A stretch of DNA of 64,000 nucleotides from CAZKVJ01 sp964556225. Lineage in GTDB: Bacteria > Actinomycetota > Acidimicrobiia > Acidimicrobiales > Ilumatobacteraceae. A program made the position numbers and the translations under genes. The stretch lies in assembly GCA_964556225.1 (NCBI GenBank), contig CAZKVJ010000010.1:1-64000 (forward strand). The letters run 5' to 3'. The notes beneath the pieces were generated by a model. That model was not told the DNA's origin. It worked only from the letters and a program-made list of their open reading frames with translations, and did not search any database. Positions 1 through 8,138 of the stretch are shown here, piece by piece; position 1 is the stretch's first letter; each line of letters starts with the position of its first letter.

Positions 1-886
1 CCGTCGTCGTCGTCGCCGGCTTCGTGGTCGTCGTCGCCGCGGCCGTCGTCGTCGTGGCGGCAGCGGTCGTCGTCGTCGCACCCGACGTCGTGGTCGTGGC
101 CGCGGCCGTTGTGGTGGTGGCCGCGGTTACGGTCACCGACTCGAACGGAGCTGCCGCGGCCGGCGTGAACGTCGTCCCGCTCGTGCCGCCCGGCGGGCTG
201 ATGATGGTCGTGCCTGGCTGGCAGTCGAAGCGAGCCTTCACCAGCCCGCCCGCGACCGAGGCCTGCGCCGCCACGCTGCCCGCGATCGCGACGGGTGCGC
301 CACCGGTGCCGAGCGGCAAGGACCCCAGGGCCCCGGGCCCTCCCTGCGAGAAGGCGACGGTGCCGCCCGTGGCGGTCACCACCATGTCGGGAAGCGGCTG
401 ATTCACGTTCAGCGGTGTGGCCGTCTCGTCGCCGGTTCCCGGCACCCCGTTCGGATCGGTGATCGTGGTCGTGACCGTCGCCGTGAAGTTGTCCACCTGG
501 ACCACGTTGGCCCCGGCCTGCGTCTGGCCCGACCGCGCGGTCGACGCGTTGGTCGCCTGGCGCGCCACGTACACGGTGGTCGGGATGCTGTTGGGCCCCG
601 TCGTCAGCAGGCCGAGGTTGTACCCCGCGATGAGCAGCGTCGCCGGGATCGCCACCGTCACCGACGAGCCGGACAGCGTCACGTCCGAGCCGACCGTCGC
701 CGGGCTCGGGCTGGCGGTTCCCGTCAGCGTCCAGACCAGGTCCGAATACGTCGCCGTCGCATTGCTCAAACACGCGTTCGTCGTCGCCTGGGTCCCCGCG
801 AGGCTGGTTCCCGGCTGCACCAGCAGTACCGCCGCCACCACGGTGGCAACGACCAGGAACACGCCATGTCCGCGGGCGCCTCTCAT
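1..886 (-). CDS. Secreted surface protein, tandem paralogue (3' end off window)
   Basis: Function unknown. The reading frame enters at ATG 886 after a GGAGGA ribosome-binding site and runs off the left edge without a stop. Residues 1-25 form a signal peptide (basic start, hydrophobic core, LAG-TQA cleavage region). A domain with two cysteines follows, beginning ATTNACLSNATATYSDLVWT and continuing through IPATLLIAGYNLGLL and IPTTVYVARQATN. This domain is nearly identical to the one in the gene just upstream (926-2533). The visible end, from about residue 250, is a Thr/Ala-rich linker of TTT and AAA blocks, which probably spans the cell wall. Only 39 bases separate the two copies, so they are likely cotranscribed. 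Whether this copy also ends in a sorting signal cannot be seen. Confidence 0.8.
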   Translation of the reverse strand, partial: MRGARGHGVFLVVATVVAAVLLVQPGTSLAGTQATTNACLSNATATYSDLVWTLTGTASPSPATVGSDVTLSGSSVTVAIPATLLIAGYNLGLLTTGPNSIPTTVYVARQATNASTARSGQTQAGANVVQVDNFTATVTTTITDPNGVPGTGDETATPLNVNQPLPDMVVTATGGTVAFSQGGPGALGSLPLGTGGAPVAIAGSVAAQASVAGGLVKARFDCQPGTTIISPPGGTSGTTFTPAAAAPFESVTVTAATTTTAAATTTTSGATTTTAAATTTTAAATTTTKPATTTT

Positions 887-925
887 CACGATCCTCCAGA
901 GTCCGGCACGGCGGTCACCGTGGCA

Positions 926-2533
926 TCAGGCCGTACGGCGGCGCTTGGGCGCGCGCAGCAGGGAAAGGGCGAGGTAACCGAGGTCGAGCAGCGCCAGGGC
1001 AACGAGGAGCTGGCCGAGCAGCTGGCCCGAACCGGTCTTGGGGATCGTCCCGCTGGACGCCACCGTCGTCGACGTGGCCGGCGCCGCGGTGGTCGCTCCC
1101 GCCGGCGCCGTGGTGGTGGTCACGGTCGCGCCCGTACCCACCGTGGTCACGAACGGCGTCGTCGCCGTCGGCTTGCAGTTGAACGCCACCTTCAACGGCC
1201 CGATGTTCACGCTGAACGTTGCGCCCGAGAACCGCAGCCCGATCGGGCCGCTCAGCGCCGACCACGTCAGGTCCTTCGGCTCGAACGGCACCGTCGCCGG
1301 CTGCGCCGCGCCCGTTTCGTCGACCGCGACGGTGAGCGAGATCGGGATCCCCGTCACCGACTGCGTCGCCTCGCTGGTCCCCGACCCGGCGATGGCCACG
1401 TCGACGGTTCCGGTCACCACCTGGCCCGGCGCCAACAGCTCGAGGTTGATGCCCGTCTGGAACACCGAGCCGGGCACGGTGACGGACCACTTCTGCTTGC
1501 TCAACGTGAACTTCGAGCCGGCCGCCACGGACGCCGGGACGGTCCCCCCGGCCACGAAGGTGAGGGTACTGGTGTCGGGAGTGACGCTGTTGGTGCAGGT
1601 CGCCTCATAGGTGAACGACCCCGACGTGGGACCAGGCACTGTCGTCGTGACGGCGGGTGCCGTCGTGGTGGCACCGCCCACCGTCGTCGTCGCACCGGCA
1701 GCGGTGGTCGTCGTCGCAGCGCCCGCCGTCGTGGTGGCACCGCCGGCGGCCGTCGTGGTCGCTCCGCCCCCGGAGCCGACGGTGACGGACTCGAAGGCGG
1801 CAGCGGTCGACGGGGTGAACGTCGTGCCGCTCGTGCCACCCGGCGGGTCGATGACCGTGGTGCCCGGCTGGCAGTCGAAGCGGGCCTTGACCAGCCCGCC
1901 CGCCACCGACGCCTGTGCCGCCACGCTCCCCGCGATCGACACCGGTGCGCCACCGGTGCCCAGCGGCAACGACCCGAGGGTCCCCGGGGCGCCCTGCGAG
2001 AACACCACGGTCCCGCCCGTGGGCGTCACCACCATGTCCGGCAGCGGCTGGTTGACGTTGAGCGGTGTCGCCGTCTCGTCGCCCGTGCCCGGGACCCCGT
2101 TCGGGTCGCTGATCGTCGTCGTGACCGTCACCGTGAAGTTGTCGACCTGCACCTTCGTCCCCGGCACCGTTGCGGCGCCGGGATCGGTGTCGACGTTCGT
2201 GGCCTGGCGAGCGACGTACACCGTCGTCGGGATGCTGTTCGGACCGGTCGTCAACAACCCCAGGTTGTACCCCGCGATGAGCAGCGTCGCCGGGATCGCC
2301 ACCGTCACCGACGAGTTGGACAGCGTCACGTCGGACCCGACCGTCGCCGGGCTCGGCGAGGCCGTGCCCGTCAGCGTCCATACCAGGTCCGAGTAGGTCG
2401 CCGTCGCATTGCTCAAGCACGCGTTCGTCGTCGCCTGTGACCCCGCCAAGCTCACGCTCGGCTGCACCAGCAACACCGCCGATGTCACGGCGGCGGCAAC
2501 GAGGAACACGCCATGCCTCCGGGCACCACGCAT
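926..2533 (-). CDS. Secreted surface protein with IPKTG cell-wall sorting signal
   Basis: Predicted secreted, wall-anchored protein of 535 aa; function unknown. The frame stays open upstream to 2635, but ATG 2533 is preferred: it has GGAGGA upstream and aligns with the start of the tandem paralogue. Residues 1-25 are a signal peptide. Residues 26-270 hold the domain shared by three proteins here (motifs ATTNACLSNATATYSDLVWT and NLGLLTTGPNSIPTT). Residues about 290-335 are a Thr/Ala/Gly linker. Residues about 340-490 look like a second beta-rich domain with two cysteines. The C-terminus has IPKTG, a hydrophobic segment of about 20 residues and the basic tail RAPKRRRTA. This layout matches LPXTG-type sortase substrates, with Ile for Leu. 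No sortase gene is in the window. Confidence 0.82.
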   Translation of the reverse strand: MRGARRHGVFLVAAAVTSAVLLVQPSVSLAGSQATTNACLSNATATYSDLVWTLTGTASPSPATVGSDVTLSNSSVTVAIPATLLIAGYNLGLLTTGPNSIPTTVYVARQATNVDTDPGAATVPGTKVQVDNFTVTVTTTISDPNGVPGTGDETATPLNVNQPLPDMVVTPTGGTVVFSQGAPGTLGSLPLGTGGAPVSIAGSVAAQASVAGGLVKARFDCQPGTTVIDPPGGTSGTTFTPSTAAAFESVTVGSGGGATTTAAGGATTTAGAATTTTAAGATTTVGGATTTAPAVTTTVPGPTSGSFTYEATCTNSVTPDTSTLTFVAGGTVPASVAAGSKFTLSKQKWSVTVPGSVFQTGINLELLAPGQVVTGTVDVAIAGSGTSEATQSVTGIPISLTVAVDETGAAQPATVPFEPKDLTWSALSGPIGLRFSGATFSVNIGPLKVAFNCKPTATTPFVTTVGTGATVTTTTAPAGATTAAPATSTTVASSGTIPKTGSGQLLGQLLVALALLDLGYLALSLLRAPKRRRTA

Positions 2534-2589
2534 CACGATCCTCCAATGTCCGGCTCGGACGTCACGGCCACGGACCGCGACAGGTCCGC

Positions 2590-2595
2590 ACAGTA
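2590..2595 (-). promoter_or_regulatory. Putative -10 element for the 2533 surface-protein operon
   Basis: Read on the minus strand this is TACTGT, about 57 bases before ATG 2533. The same TACTGTGCG string occurs on the plus strand at 2738 facing the other way, so the divergent surface-protein genes may have matched promoters. No convincing -35 was found; TTTCGC lies 18 bases upstream. Confidence 0.35.
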
Positions 2596-2712
2596 CCCAC
2601 ACTCGATGCCCGCGCGAAAGGGGGTCGGCCAACAAAACCCCTGGTCAGCACGCATACCGGTCGGCACACCACGCACCGTGGGAGATTCAAGAAAACCTCA
2701 AGCGACTACCCC

Positions 2713-2743
2713 TTGACATCGGGCTGACACACAGGCTTACTGT
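2713..2743 (+). promoter_or_regulatory. Putative sigma-70 type promoter for the 3006 surface protein
   Basis: TTGACA at 2713-2718 matches the -35 consensus. It is followed by TACTGT at 2738-2743 (19 bp spacer) or CTTACT at 2736-2741 (17 bp spacer). The start codon is about 265 bases downstream, so a long 5' leader is implied. Apart from this element and the minus-strand promoter, nothing recognisable was found in the 472 bp divergent region 2534-3005. Confidence 0.45.
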
Positions 2744-3005
2744 GCGTTCAGCCCACACGGGCAGAGTTCACGAGCCGCCGAGGACCGTGGGGGGAGGTGT
2801 CGCGACGAACTGATCACGAGCACCTGCGCCGCACTGGCGGAAGTTCGGCACCGAGGAACGCGAGACGTCGTCCGAGCCTGCACACGTCCCGGACCTCACC
2901 GCACCGCTGCGGGCTCCCCGACCAACCGGTCCCGGGAGTCGGACCGGAGTGGACACCACTCTGAGCACCATCCGAGCCAACCTCAAAGAAATCGGAGCAA
3001 CAGAC

Positions 3006-4736
3006 ATGACCACACGACGGCGGCGCCTCGGCGCCGCGACGGCCATCGCCCTCCTCGGAGGCTCGTTGGCCACCCTGCTGCCGGCGGGCGTCGCCCACGC
3101 CGGTATCCAGGCCACCACCAACGCCTGCTTCAGCAACGCCACCGCGACCTACAGCGACCTGGTGTGGACGATGAGCGGCACGGCCACCCCGAGCCCGGCC
3201 ACACTGGGCAGCGGCAACGTGACGCTCGGGAGCTCGACCATCCAGGTGGACATCCCAGCCACCCTGCTCGTCGCCGGCTACAACCTGGGCCTGCTCAGCC
3301 TCGGCACGAACAACATCCCGACGACGGTGTACGCCGCCCGCCAGGCGACGAACGCGTCGACGACGAGTGCGGCTCAGACCCAGGTCGGCGCCAACGTGGT
3401 GCAGGTCGACAGCTTCACGGCGACCGTGACCACGACCATCACCGACCCTGACGGGACCCCGGGGACTGGCGACGAGAGTGCGACCCCGCTCGCCGTCAAC
3501 CAGCCGCTGCCGGACATGGTCGTCACCCCGACCGGCGGCCAGGTCACGTTCGCCCAGGCGCCGCCAGGCACCCTTCCCCAGATCCCGGCCGGGATCGCAG
3601 CAGCCGGTCCGGTGCAGCCGAACGGCAGCCTCTTCGCCACGGCGTCCGTCGCCGGCGGCCTGGTGCGGGCCAACTTCGACTGCTTCCCCGGGACGACGAT
3701 CATCGATCCTCCGGGCGGCACGAGCGGCACGACCTACACCCCTGCAACGCCAGTTCCGTTCGAGACGGTGAACATCATCGCCCCGCCGACCGAGCCGGTC
3801 TGCAGCAACGAGTCGGTCAGCGTCGGCGTGGGTCAGTCCACCACGATCGACCTGACCAACAACTGCACCGACGTGAACGTGCCACCGGACGCGGCGTCCA
3901 CCGACTTCGCCGTGTCCGCCCTGACGCCGGCCCCACCGGCAGGGGGTGACCTGGTCGCCACGGCGACACCTGGTGTGTACACCTACACCGCTCCGGCCGC
4001 CGATCCCGGCCCGGTCACGTTCACGTTCACCCTCACCGACTCCACCGGCTTGGTGAGCGCCGCTGCCACCGTCACGATCACGGTCCTGGCCAACCAGTGC
4101 GACGCCACCTCGGCGCAGTGCTCCCTGACCGAGATCGTGGTGCAGCCGGTGGTGGGTACCACCATGACGATGGACAAGGTGCCAGGCATGGTCATGATGA
4201 GCGCGGTCGTGCTCAACGGTGATTCCCAGGTGTCGAGCGGCAGCCTCCAGGACATCACGGTCACCAACGCTCGCGGCACCGCCGCTGGCTGGACCGTGTC
4301 CGGCTACGTCACCGACCTCGGAGCCCCGGGTGCCCCGACGATCTCGCCGCTGCCCGGCGTGACCATCGCGGCCTGCTCGGCGGCCGGGAGCCTCGGCCTC
4401 CAGCCGAACCCCGACCGGCTCTGCATCCCCGGCGACAACATGGGGTGGAGCCCGACGGCGGCCATCGCCCACCAGGTGATCCCCGGCGACGTGGCGGCGG
4501 TCAACCCGGGTACGGCCACCGCGGCCGACGCGGCAACATGGCTGGCCCAGCTGCGTGACGGCGTCGCTACCAACGACAACGGCATCGGCGGCCTGCAGGA
4601 GGCGAACACCCTCTGCACCGCCCCCGTCAACCAGGCCGGCGGCACCTTCCGGTGCGATGCTGCGCTCTGGCTGGGTGTCCCGGCCAGCGCCGGTGCCGGC
4701 AACTACACGGGCGGTCTGGTCCTGACCTTGGTCTGA
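3006..4736 (+). CDS. Secreted surface protein, third member of the local family
   Basis: Exported protein of 576 aa; function unknown. An in-frame start exists at 2949, but ATG 3006 is preferred because GGAG lies about 10 bases upstream and the product then begins with a clean signal peptide (MTTRRRR, hydrophobic core, AHA-GIQ). Residues about 34-260 repeat the local family domain (ATTNACFSNATATYSDLVWT, NLGLLSLGTNNIPTT). Residues about 275-360 resemble a bacterial Ig- or cadherin-like beta-sandwich (VTFTFTLTDSTGLVSAAATV). The rest is another Cys-containing beta-rich region ending GGLVLTLV. Unlike the divergent copy it has no Thr linker, no sorting signal and no membrane anchor, so it is probably released or held non-covalently. 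A strong hairpin follows the stop. Confidence 0.82.
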   Translation: MTTRRRRLGAATAIALLGGSLATLLPAGVAHAGIQATTNACFSNATATYSDLVWTMSGTATPSPATLGSGNVTLGSSTIQVDIPATLLVAGYNLGLLSLGTNNIPTTVYAARQATNASTTSAAQTQVGANVVQVDSFTATVTTTITDPDGTPGTGDESATPLAVNQPLPDMVVTPTGGQVTFAQAPPGTLPQIPAGIAAAGPVQPNGSLFATASVAGGLVRANFDCFPGTTIIDPPGGTSGTTYTPATPVPFETVNIIAPPTEPVCSNESVSVGVGQSTTIDLTNNCTDVNVPPDAASTDFAVSALTPAPPAGGDLVATATPGVYTYTAPAADPGPVTFTFTLTDSTGLVSAAATVTITVLANQCDATSAQCSLTEIVVQPVVGTTMTMDKVPGMVMMSAVVLNGDSQVSSGSLQDITVTNARGTAAGWTVSGYVTDLGAPGAPTISPLPGVTIAACSAAGSLGLQPNPDRLCIPGDNMGWSPTAAIAHQVIPGDVAAVNPGTATAADAATWLAQLRDGVATNDNGIGGLQEANTLCTAPVNQAGGTFRCDAALWLGVPASAGAGNYTGGLVLTLV

Positions 4737-4751
4737 CCGACCCGGATCGGT

Positions 4752-4783
4752 GAGCGGGTGGGGGTGGCGGCCCCCACCCGCTC
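4752..4783 (+). terminator. Strong hairpin, probable terminator
   Basis: A perfect 13 bp GC-rich stem (4752-4764 pairing with 4771-4783) with a six-base loop begins 15 bases after the stop of the 3006 gene. There is only a weak T tract after it (CACATT), as is common in high-GC actinobacteria. Confidence 0.65.
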
Positions 4784-4805
4784 GCACATTCGGCGGGAGC
4801 CGATC

Positions 4806-4811
4806 CATAAT
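4806..4811 (+). promoter_or_regulatory. Putative -10 element CATAAT
   Basis: CATAAT, one mismatch from TATAAT, lies just after the 4752 hairpin and 47 bases before ATG 4859. It would start the two-gene 4859-7191 operon with a leader of about 40 bases. No clear -35 was found. Confidence 0.4.
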
Positions 4812-4858
4812 TCAGAGATTCTGACCACGAGCTTCGAACGGCGGAGGAAGTACGAGGG

Positions 4859-5881
4859 ATGAGAGCCAGCCTGCTGACGAGCGTGCTCGCGTGCACGGTG
4901 CTGGCCGTGGCCGCCCCGGCGGCGGCATCCACACCTCCGACGGAGCCGACCACCACGACCACCACCCCCGAGTCGGAGACCACGGACGAGTCCGGACCCG
5001 GCAGCTTCGCGGTCCAGCCGTCCGGTCCGGACGGACCGGGAGGGCGGGACTACTTCGTGTACACCCTGAAGCCCGGAGAGAGCTTCGGCGACGTGGTCGG
5101 CATCTCCAACCTCTCCGACCGCACCCAGACGTACGTCATCTACGCGACCGACGCGTTCAACACACCGAACGACGCCGGGTTCGCGCTGCTTCGCGAAGAC
5201 GACACCCCCACCGACGTCGGTACCTGGATCCGCTTGGCCGCCGACCAGTACACGCTCGAGCCCGGCGAGCGGGCCGACATCCCGTTCGAGATCAGTGTCC
5301 CGCTCGACGCCACACCCGGCGACCACGCCGGTGCCATCGTGGCCCAGCCGGTGGACCTCGACCCGAGTGATCCCGCCGGCGGACTCGGCTTCGACGTGCG
5401 GACGCGCATCGGTGCCCGCATCTACACGCGGGTCGAGGGTCCCATCACCGCTGCGCTGACCATCGAAGACCTCCAGATGAGCTACGACGCGCCGCTCAAC
5501 CCCTTCGCCACCGCCCCGGCGAAGGTCAGCTACCGGGTCACCAACACGGGCAACATCCGCATCAGCGCGACGGCCCTGCTCGACATCAACGGCCTCTTCG
5601 GCGCGTTCGAGTGGTCGGCGCCGGATCGCCAGCTGCCCGAGCTGCTGCCGGGCAGCAGCCTGGTGGTGTCGGAGACCATCCACGGAGTGCGCCCGGTCGG
5701 GCGGCTCACTGCCGAGCTGCTGATCGAGTCACCGAACGACGGCGTGCGCACCGGAGCGTCGGTGTCGCAGTGGGCCATCCCCTGGCTCCTCGTGATCGCC
5801 GTCGTGGCTCTGATCGTGGTCCTGATCGTCCTGTGGGTCCGGCGCCGTCGGCGCCGGACCGAGGTGGCTGGGAGCGGGTGA
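4859..5881 (+). CDS. Exported DUF916/WxL-interacting-like protein with C-terminal membrane anchor
   Basis: Predicted type I membrane protein, 340 aa, on the outer face of the membrane. GGAGGAAG lies 10 bases before ATG 4859. A signal peptide (about residues 1-24) is followed by a Thr/Pro/Glu linker and two beta-sandwich regions. Their pattern (FVYTLKPGESFGDVVGISNL, ATPGDHAGAIV, RVTNTGNIR) resembles the DUF916 / WxL-protein peptidoglycan-binding family. Residues about 302-325 form a transmembrane helix, followed by a very basic tail (RRRRRR). The neighbouring gene overlaps the stop, so the two are cotranscribed and may form one surface complex. The family match is by pattern recognition, not search; the precise role is unknown. 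Confidence 0.78.
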   Translation: MRASLLTSVLACTVLAVAAPAAASTPPTEPTTTTTTPESETTDESGPGSFAVQPSGPDGPGGRDYFVYTLKPGESFGDVVGISNLSDRTQTYVIYATDAFNTPNDAGFALLREDDTPTDVGTWIRLAADQYTLEPGERADIPFEISVPLDATPGDHAGAIVAQPVDLDPSDPAGGLGFDVRTRIGARIYTRVEGPITAALTIEDLQMSYDAPLNPFATAPAKVSYRVTNTGNIRISATALLDINGLFGAFEWSAPDRQLPELLPGSSLVVSETIHGVRPVGRLTAELLIESPNDGVRTGASVSQWAIPWLLVIAVVALIVVLIVLWVRRRRRRTEVAGSG

Positions 5882-7191
5882 TCACGGTGCGCCGCTCGAC
5901 CTCCCTCGCGGTGCTGTCGTTGTTGGCCCTCGCGCCCGCTGCGGCGCTCGCCAGTGGCGGTGCCGCCGCCTCACCCCCTAGCGTTCCGGAGATCAGCACC
6001 GGCCAGGACCCCACCGGCACGTCGTTCATGATCACGGGCAAGGGCTGGACGCCGAACACGCTCGTCAACCTCGAGGTCTGCGGCAACGAGGCGCTCGGCG
6101 GGTCGGCCGACTGCGACGTGGCCAACTCGCAGGTCGTCGGCGTCAACGCCAGCGGCGAGTTCGTGGGCTTCTTGCCGATCGCCCCGCCCCCCTCACCGTG
6201 CCCCTGCGTCGTGCGGGCGATGTCGCAGACGTACACCCAGATCGCCACCGCGCCGATCGCCGTGCCGGGCGTGATCACCCAACCGCCGGGTGACCGCGAC
6301 GTGGGCACGCCCGTGCTCCGCCAGCTGTCGATCGATGCCGTCTCGCTGACCGGGAGCGGTCCGTGGACAGCGTGGTTCGGCGGGAGCCCCGAGCGCACCC
6401 TCAAGCTGACGGTGATCAACACGGGCGACGTGCCCGTCGACGAGGCAATGGTGAACCTGTGGGTCGGCGGGGGGGATGATCCCTCCGGGTTCATCCCCCC
6501 GATCCGGGTCGACCGACTCGAACCGGGCGAGAGCGCCACGTACCAGGTGGAGATCGAACTGGGGGCGCTGACGTTCGGTGAGCGCACCGTCGCCGGTGAG
6601 ATCAGGGGGATCGGCGAGCCGACCACGTTCTCGACCACGACGTCGTCGTACCCGTGGCTGCTCATCGTCATCCCGATCGTCGTGATCGTGCAGGCGATCC
6701 TGGTCGCCAGCCGCAACCGCTTGCGGCGCCGCCTGCACGCCACCGAGGCCGCGGCGGCCGCCACCGCGGCCACTGCCGCCACCGCCGAGCCGCCGACTGA
6801 CGAGGCGGAGCCGACTGCGGCGGAGGAACCTCCCGCCGACGAGGAGCCTCCGGTCGAGGACGAGCTTGCGGCCGCCGAGGAGGAGCCCGCCACGGAAGGC
6901 GAGGCGTCCGGGGAGCAGCCCGCGGCCGACGACGCCGAGCCGGAGCTGGCCGAGGCCGCCCAGGTCTCGCAGTCCCCCGTCCCACCGCCACCGGCCTTCA
7001 CGCCGCCGAGAGGCAGCCCGCACATCCCTCCACCACCACCGGTGCGGGTTCCGGTCGCTCCGCCGCCCCCGCCGCCCCCCGTGTCGGGTGGGTCCGTCCG
7101 CCCCGCCCCACCGCCGCTGCCGAGCCGGGCCAAGCCGCTCGAGCCCGTCGGTGCGACAGCCCACGTGTTCTCCCGGCTCCGGCGCAACTGA
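5878..7191 (+). CDS. Exported membrane-anchored protein with acidic Pro-rich cytoplasmic tail
   Basis: Predicted 437 aa. GTG 5878 overlaps the previous stop as GTGA and has GGGAG upstream; GTG 5887 is an alternative. After a signal peptide (about residues 1-30), residues about 38-110 (TGTSFMITGKGWTPNTLVNL, paired cysteines) resemble the neocarzinostatin-like Ig fold. Residues about 140-245 look like a CARDB-type beta domain (LKLTVINTGDVPVDEAMVNL). A transmembrane helix sits near 260-280, followed by RNRLRRR. The last about 150 residues are an Ala/Glu-rich then Pro-rich tail, presumably cytoplasmic and disordered. Translational coupling to the 4859 gene implies a joint function. No enzymatic motif was seen. 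Confidence 0.75.
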   Translation: MITVRRSTSLAVLSLLALAPAAALASGGAAASPPSVPEISTGQDPTGTSFMITGKGWTPNTLVNLEVCGNEALGGSADCDVANSQVVGVNASGEFVGFLPIAPPPSPCPCVVRAMSQTYTQIATAPIAVPGVITQPPGDRDVGTPVLRQLSIDAVSLTGSGPWTAWFGGSPERTLKLTVINTGDVPVDEAMVNLWVGGGDDPSGFIPPIRVDRLEPGESATYQVEIELGALTFGERTVAGEIRGIGEPTTFSTTTSSYPWLLIVIPIVVIVQAILVASRNRLRRRLHATEAAAAATAATAATAEPPTDEAEPTAAEEPPADEEPPVEDELAAAEEEPATEGEASGEQPAADDAEPELAEAAQVSQSPVPPPPAFTPPRGSPHIPPPPPVRVPVAPPPPPPPVSGGSVRPAPPPLPSRAKPLEPVGATAHVFSRLRRN

Positions 7192-7226
7192 CGGGCGTGT
7201 GCCACCGGCCCGCTGGGCCCAGCCGA

Positions 7227-7232
7227 TAGCGT
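7227..7232 (+). promoter_or_regulatory. -10 element TAGCGT for the ABC exporter
   Basis: TAGCGT lies 10 bases before ATG 7243, a spacing that allows only a minimal leader. One of the recurring TAnnnT elements of this window. Confidence 0.5.
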
Positions 7233-7242
7233 TGAGGCCCGC

Positions 7243-8133
7243 ATGGCCGCCGTCCGCTCTTCCGAGCCGCCCCTCGTCGTCGTCGGCCAGCGTCGAGCGC
7301 TCCTCACCCACCTGCGGGAGATCTGGGAGTACCGCGAGCTGCTCGGCGGGCTGGTCCGCAAGGAGCTGAAGGTCCGCTACAAGAGCTCGGCCCTCGGCTT
7401 CGTGTGGTCGATGATCCAGCCCGTCTTCTTGCTCGTGGTCTACAGCGTGGTGTTCTCGGTGCTGGGCGCCGGCTTCGCCGACTTCGGGATCTGGCTGCTG
7501 TGCGGTCTCATCGTGTGGAACTTCGTGTCGACCACGCTGCAGACCTCCACCCAGGCCATCACTGCCAACGCCTTCCTCGTCGGCAAGGTGCGCTTCCCCC
7601 GCGCCGTGCTGCCGCTCGCCGCCACCGGCGCGGCGGCGGTGCACCTGCTGCTCCAGATGGTGGCGTTCGGCATCGTCATCGCCGTGGTGCGCCATCCGGT
7701 CGACTGGTCGTACATGTGGCTGCTGCCGTTCGCCGGCCTCGCCTTGGTGGTGCTGTGCTCGACGCTCGCGCTGGTGCTCGCGGCGCTCAACGTGTACGCC
7801 CGCGACACCCAGCACCTGCTCGACCTGGCGATCCTCGGCTGGTTCTGGCTGACGCCGATCCTCTACCAGTACGAGCGGGTGGCCGCCTGGCTCGAGGCCC
7901 GCGACGTGCCGGGCTGGCTGGCGCTGCTGAACCCGCTCACGCCGATCGTCATCACGTTCCAGCGTGCCATCTACGGCGTCGCCTCCGTCGACGGGCTGCC
8001 GCTGGTGCCCGACGAGGGGCAGCTGTGGTACCTGGGCACGGTCGGAATCGTCGCCGCGTCCGGTGTGGTCGCAGTGCTGGTCGCGCTGCAGCTGTTCGAT
8101 CGGGCCGAGGGCAACTTCGCCGAGGCGCTCTGA
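7243..8133 (+). CDS. wzm: Polysaccharide ABC exporter, permease (Wzm type)
   Basis: Integral membrane subunit, 296 aa, of an ABC-2 type exporter that moves lipid-linked polysaccharide across the cytoplasmic membrane. The N-terminal segment YRELLGGLVRKELKVRYKSSALGFVW is typical of the Wzm/TagG family (here split: YRELLGGLVRKELK, then VRYKSSALGFVW). About six hydrophobic segments follow, and LNPLTPIVITFQRAIYG near the C-terminus is also characteristic. The ATPase gene starts six bases after the stop, forming a wzm-wzt pair beside nucleotide-sugar and glycosyltransferase genes. The substrate cannot be told from sequence; teichoic-acid-like polymers are exported by the same family. Confidence 0.88.
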   Translation: MAAVRSSEPPLVVVGQRRALLTHLREIWEYRELLGGLVRKELKVRYKSSALGFVWSMIQPVFLLVVYSVVFSVLGAGFADFGIWLLCGLIVWNFVSTTLQTSTQAITANAFLVGKVRFPRAVLPLAATGAAAVHLLLQMVAFGIVIAVVRHPVDWSYMWLLPFAGLALVVLCSTLALVLAALNVYARDTQHLLDLAILGWFWLTPILYQYERVAAWLEARDVPGWLALLNPLTPIVITFQRAIYGVASVDGLPLVPDEGQLWYLGTVGIVAASGVVAVLVALQLFDRAEGNFAEAL

Positions 8134-8138
8134 GCGCG

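Noticed and set aside
1..130. Repetitive DNA at the left edge that looks like a tandem or CRISPR-like repeat
   Set aside because: It translates to Thr/Ala blocks of the surface-protein linker; there are no regular spacers.
866..2440. Long plus-strand frame opposite the surface proteins
   Set aside because: Arg/Gly-rich translation typical of a high-GC antisense shadow; the minus-strand frames have signal peptides, paralogy and ribosome-binding sites.
2814..4808. 664-codon minus-strand frame opposite the third surface protein
   Set aside because: Compositional shadow with no recognisable motif.
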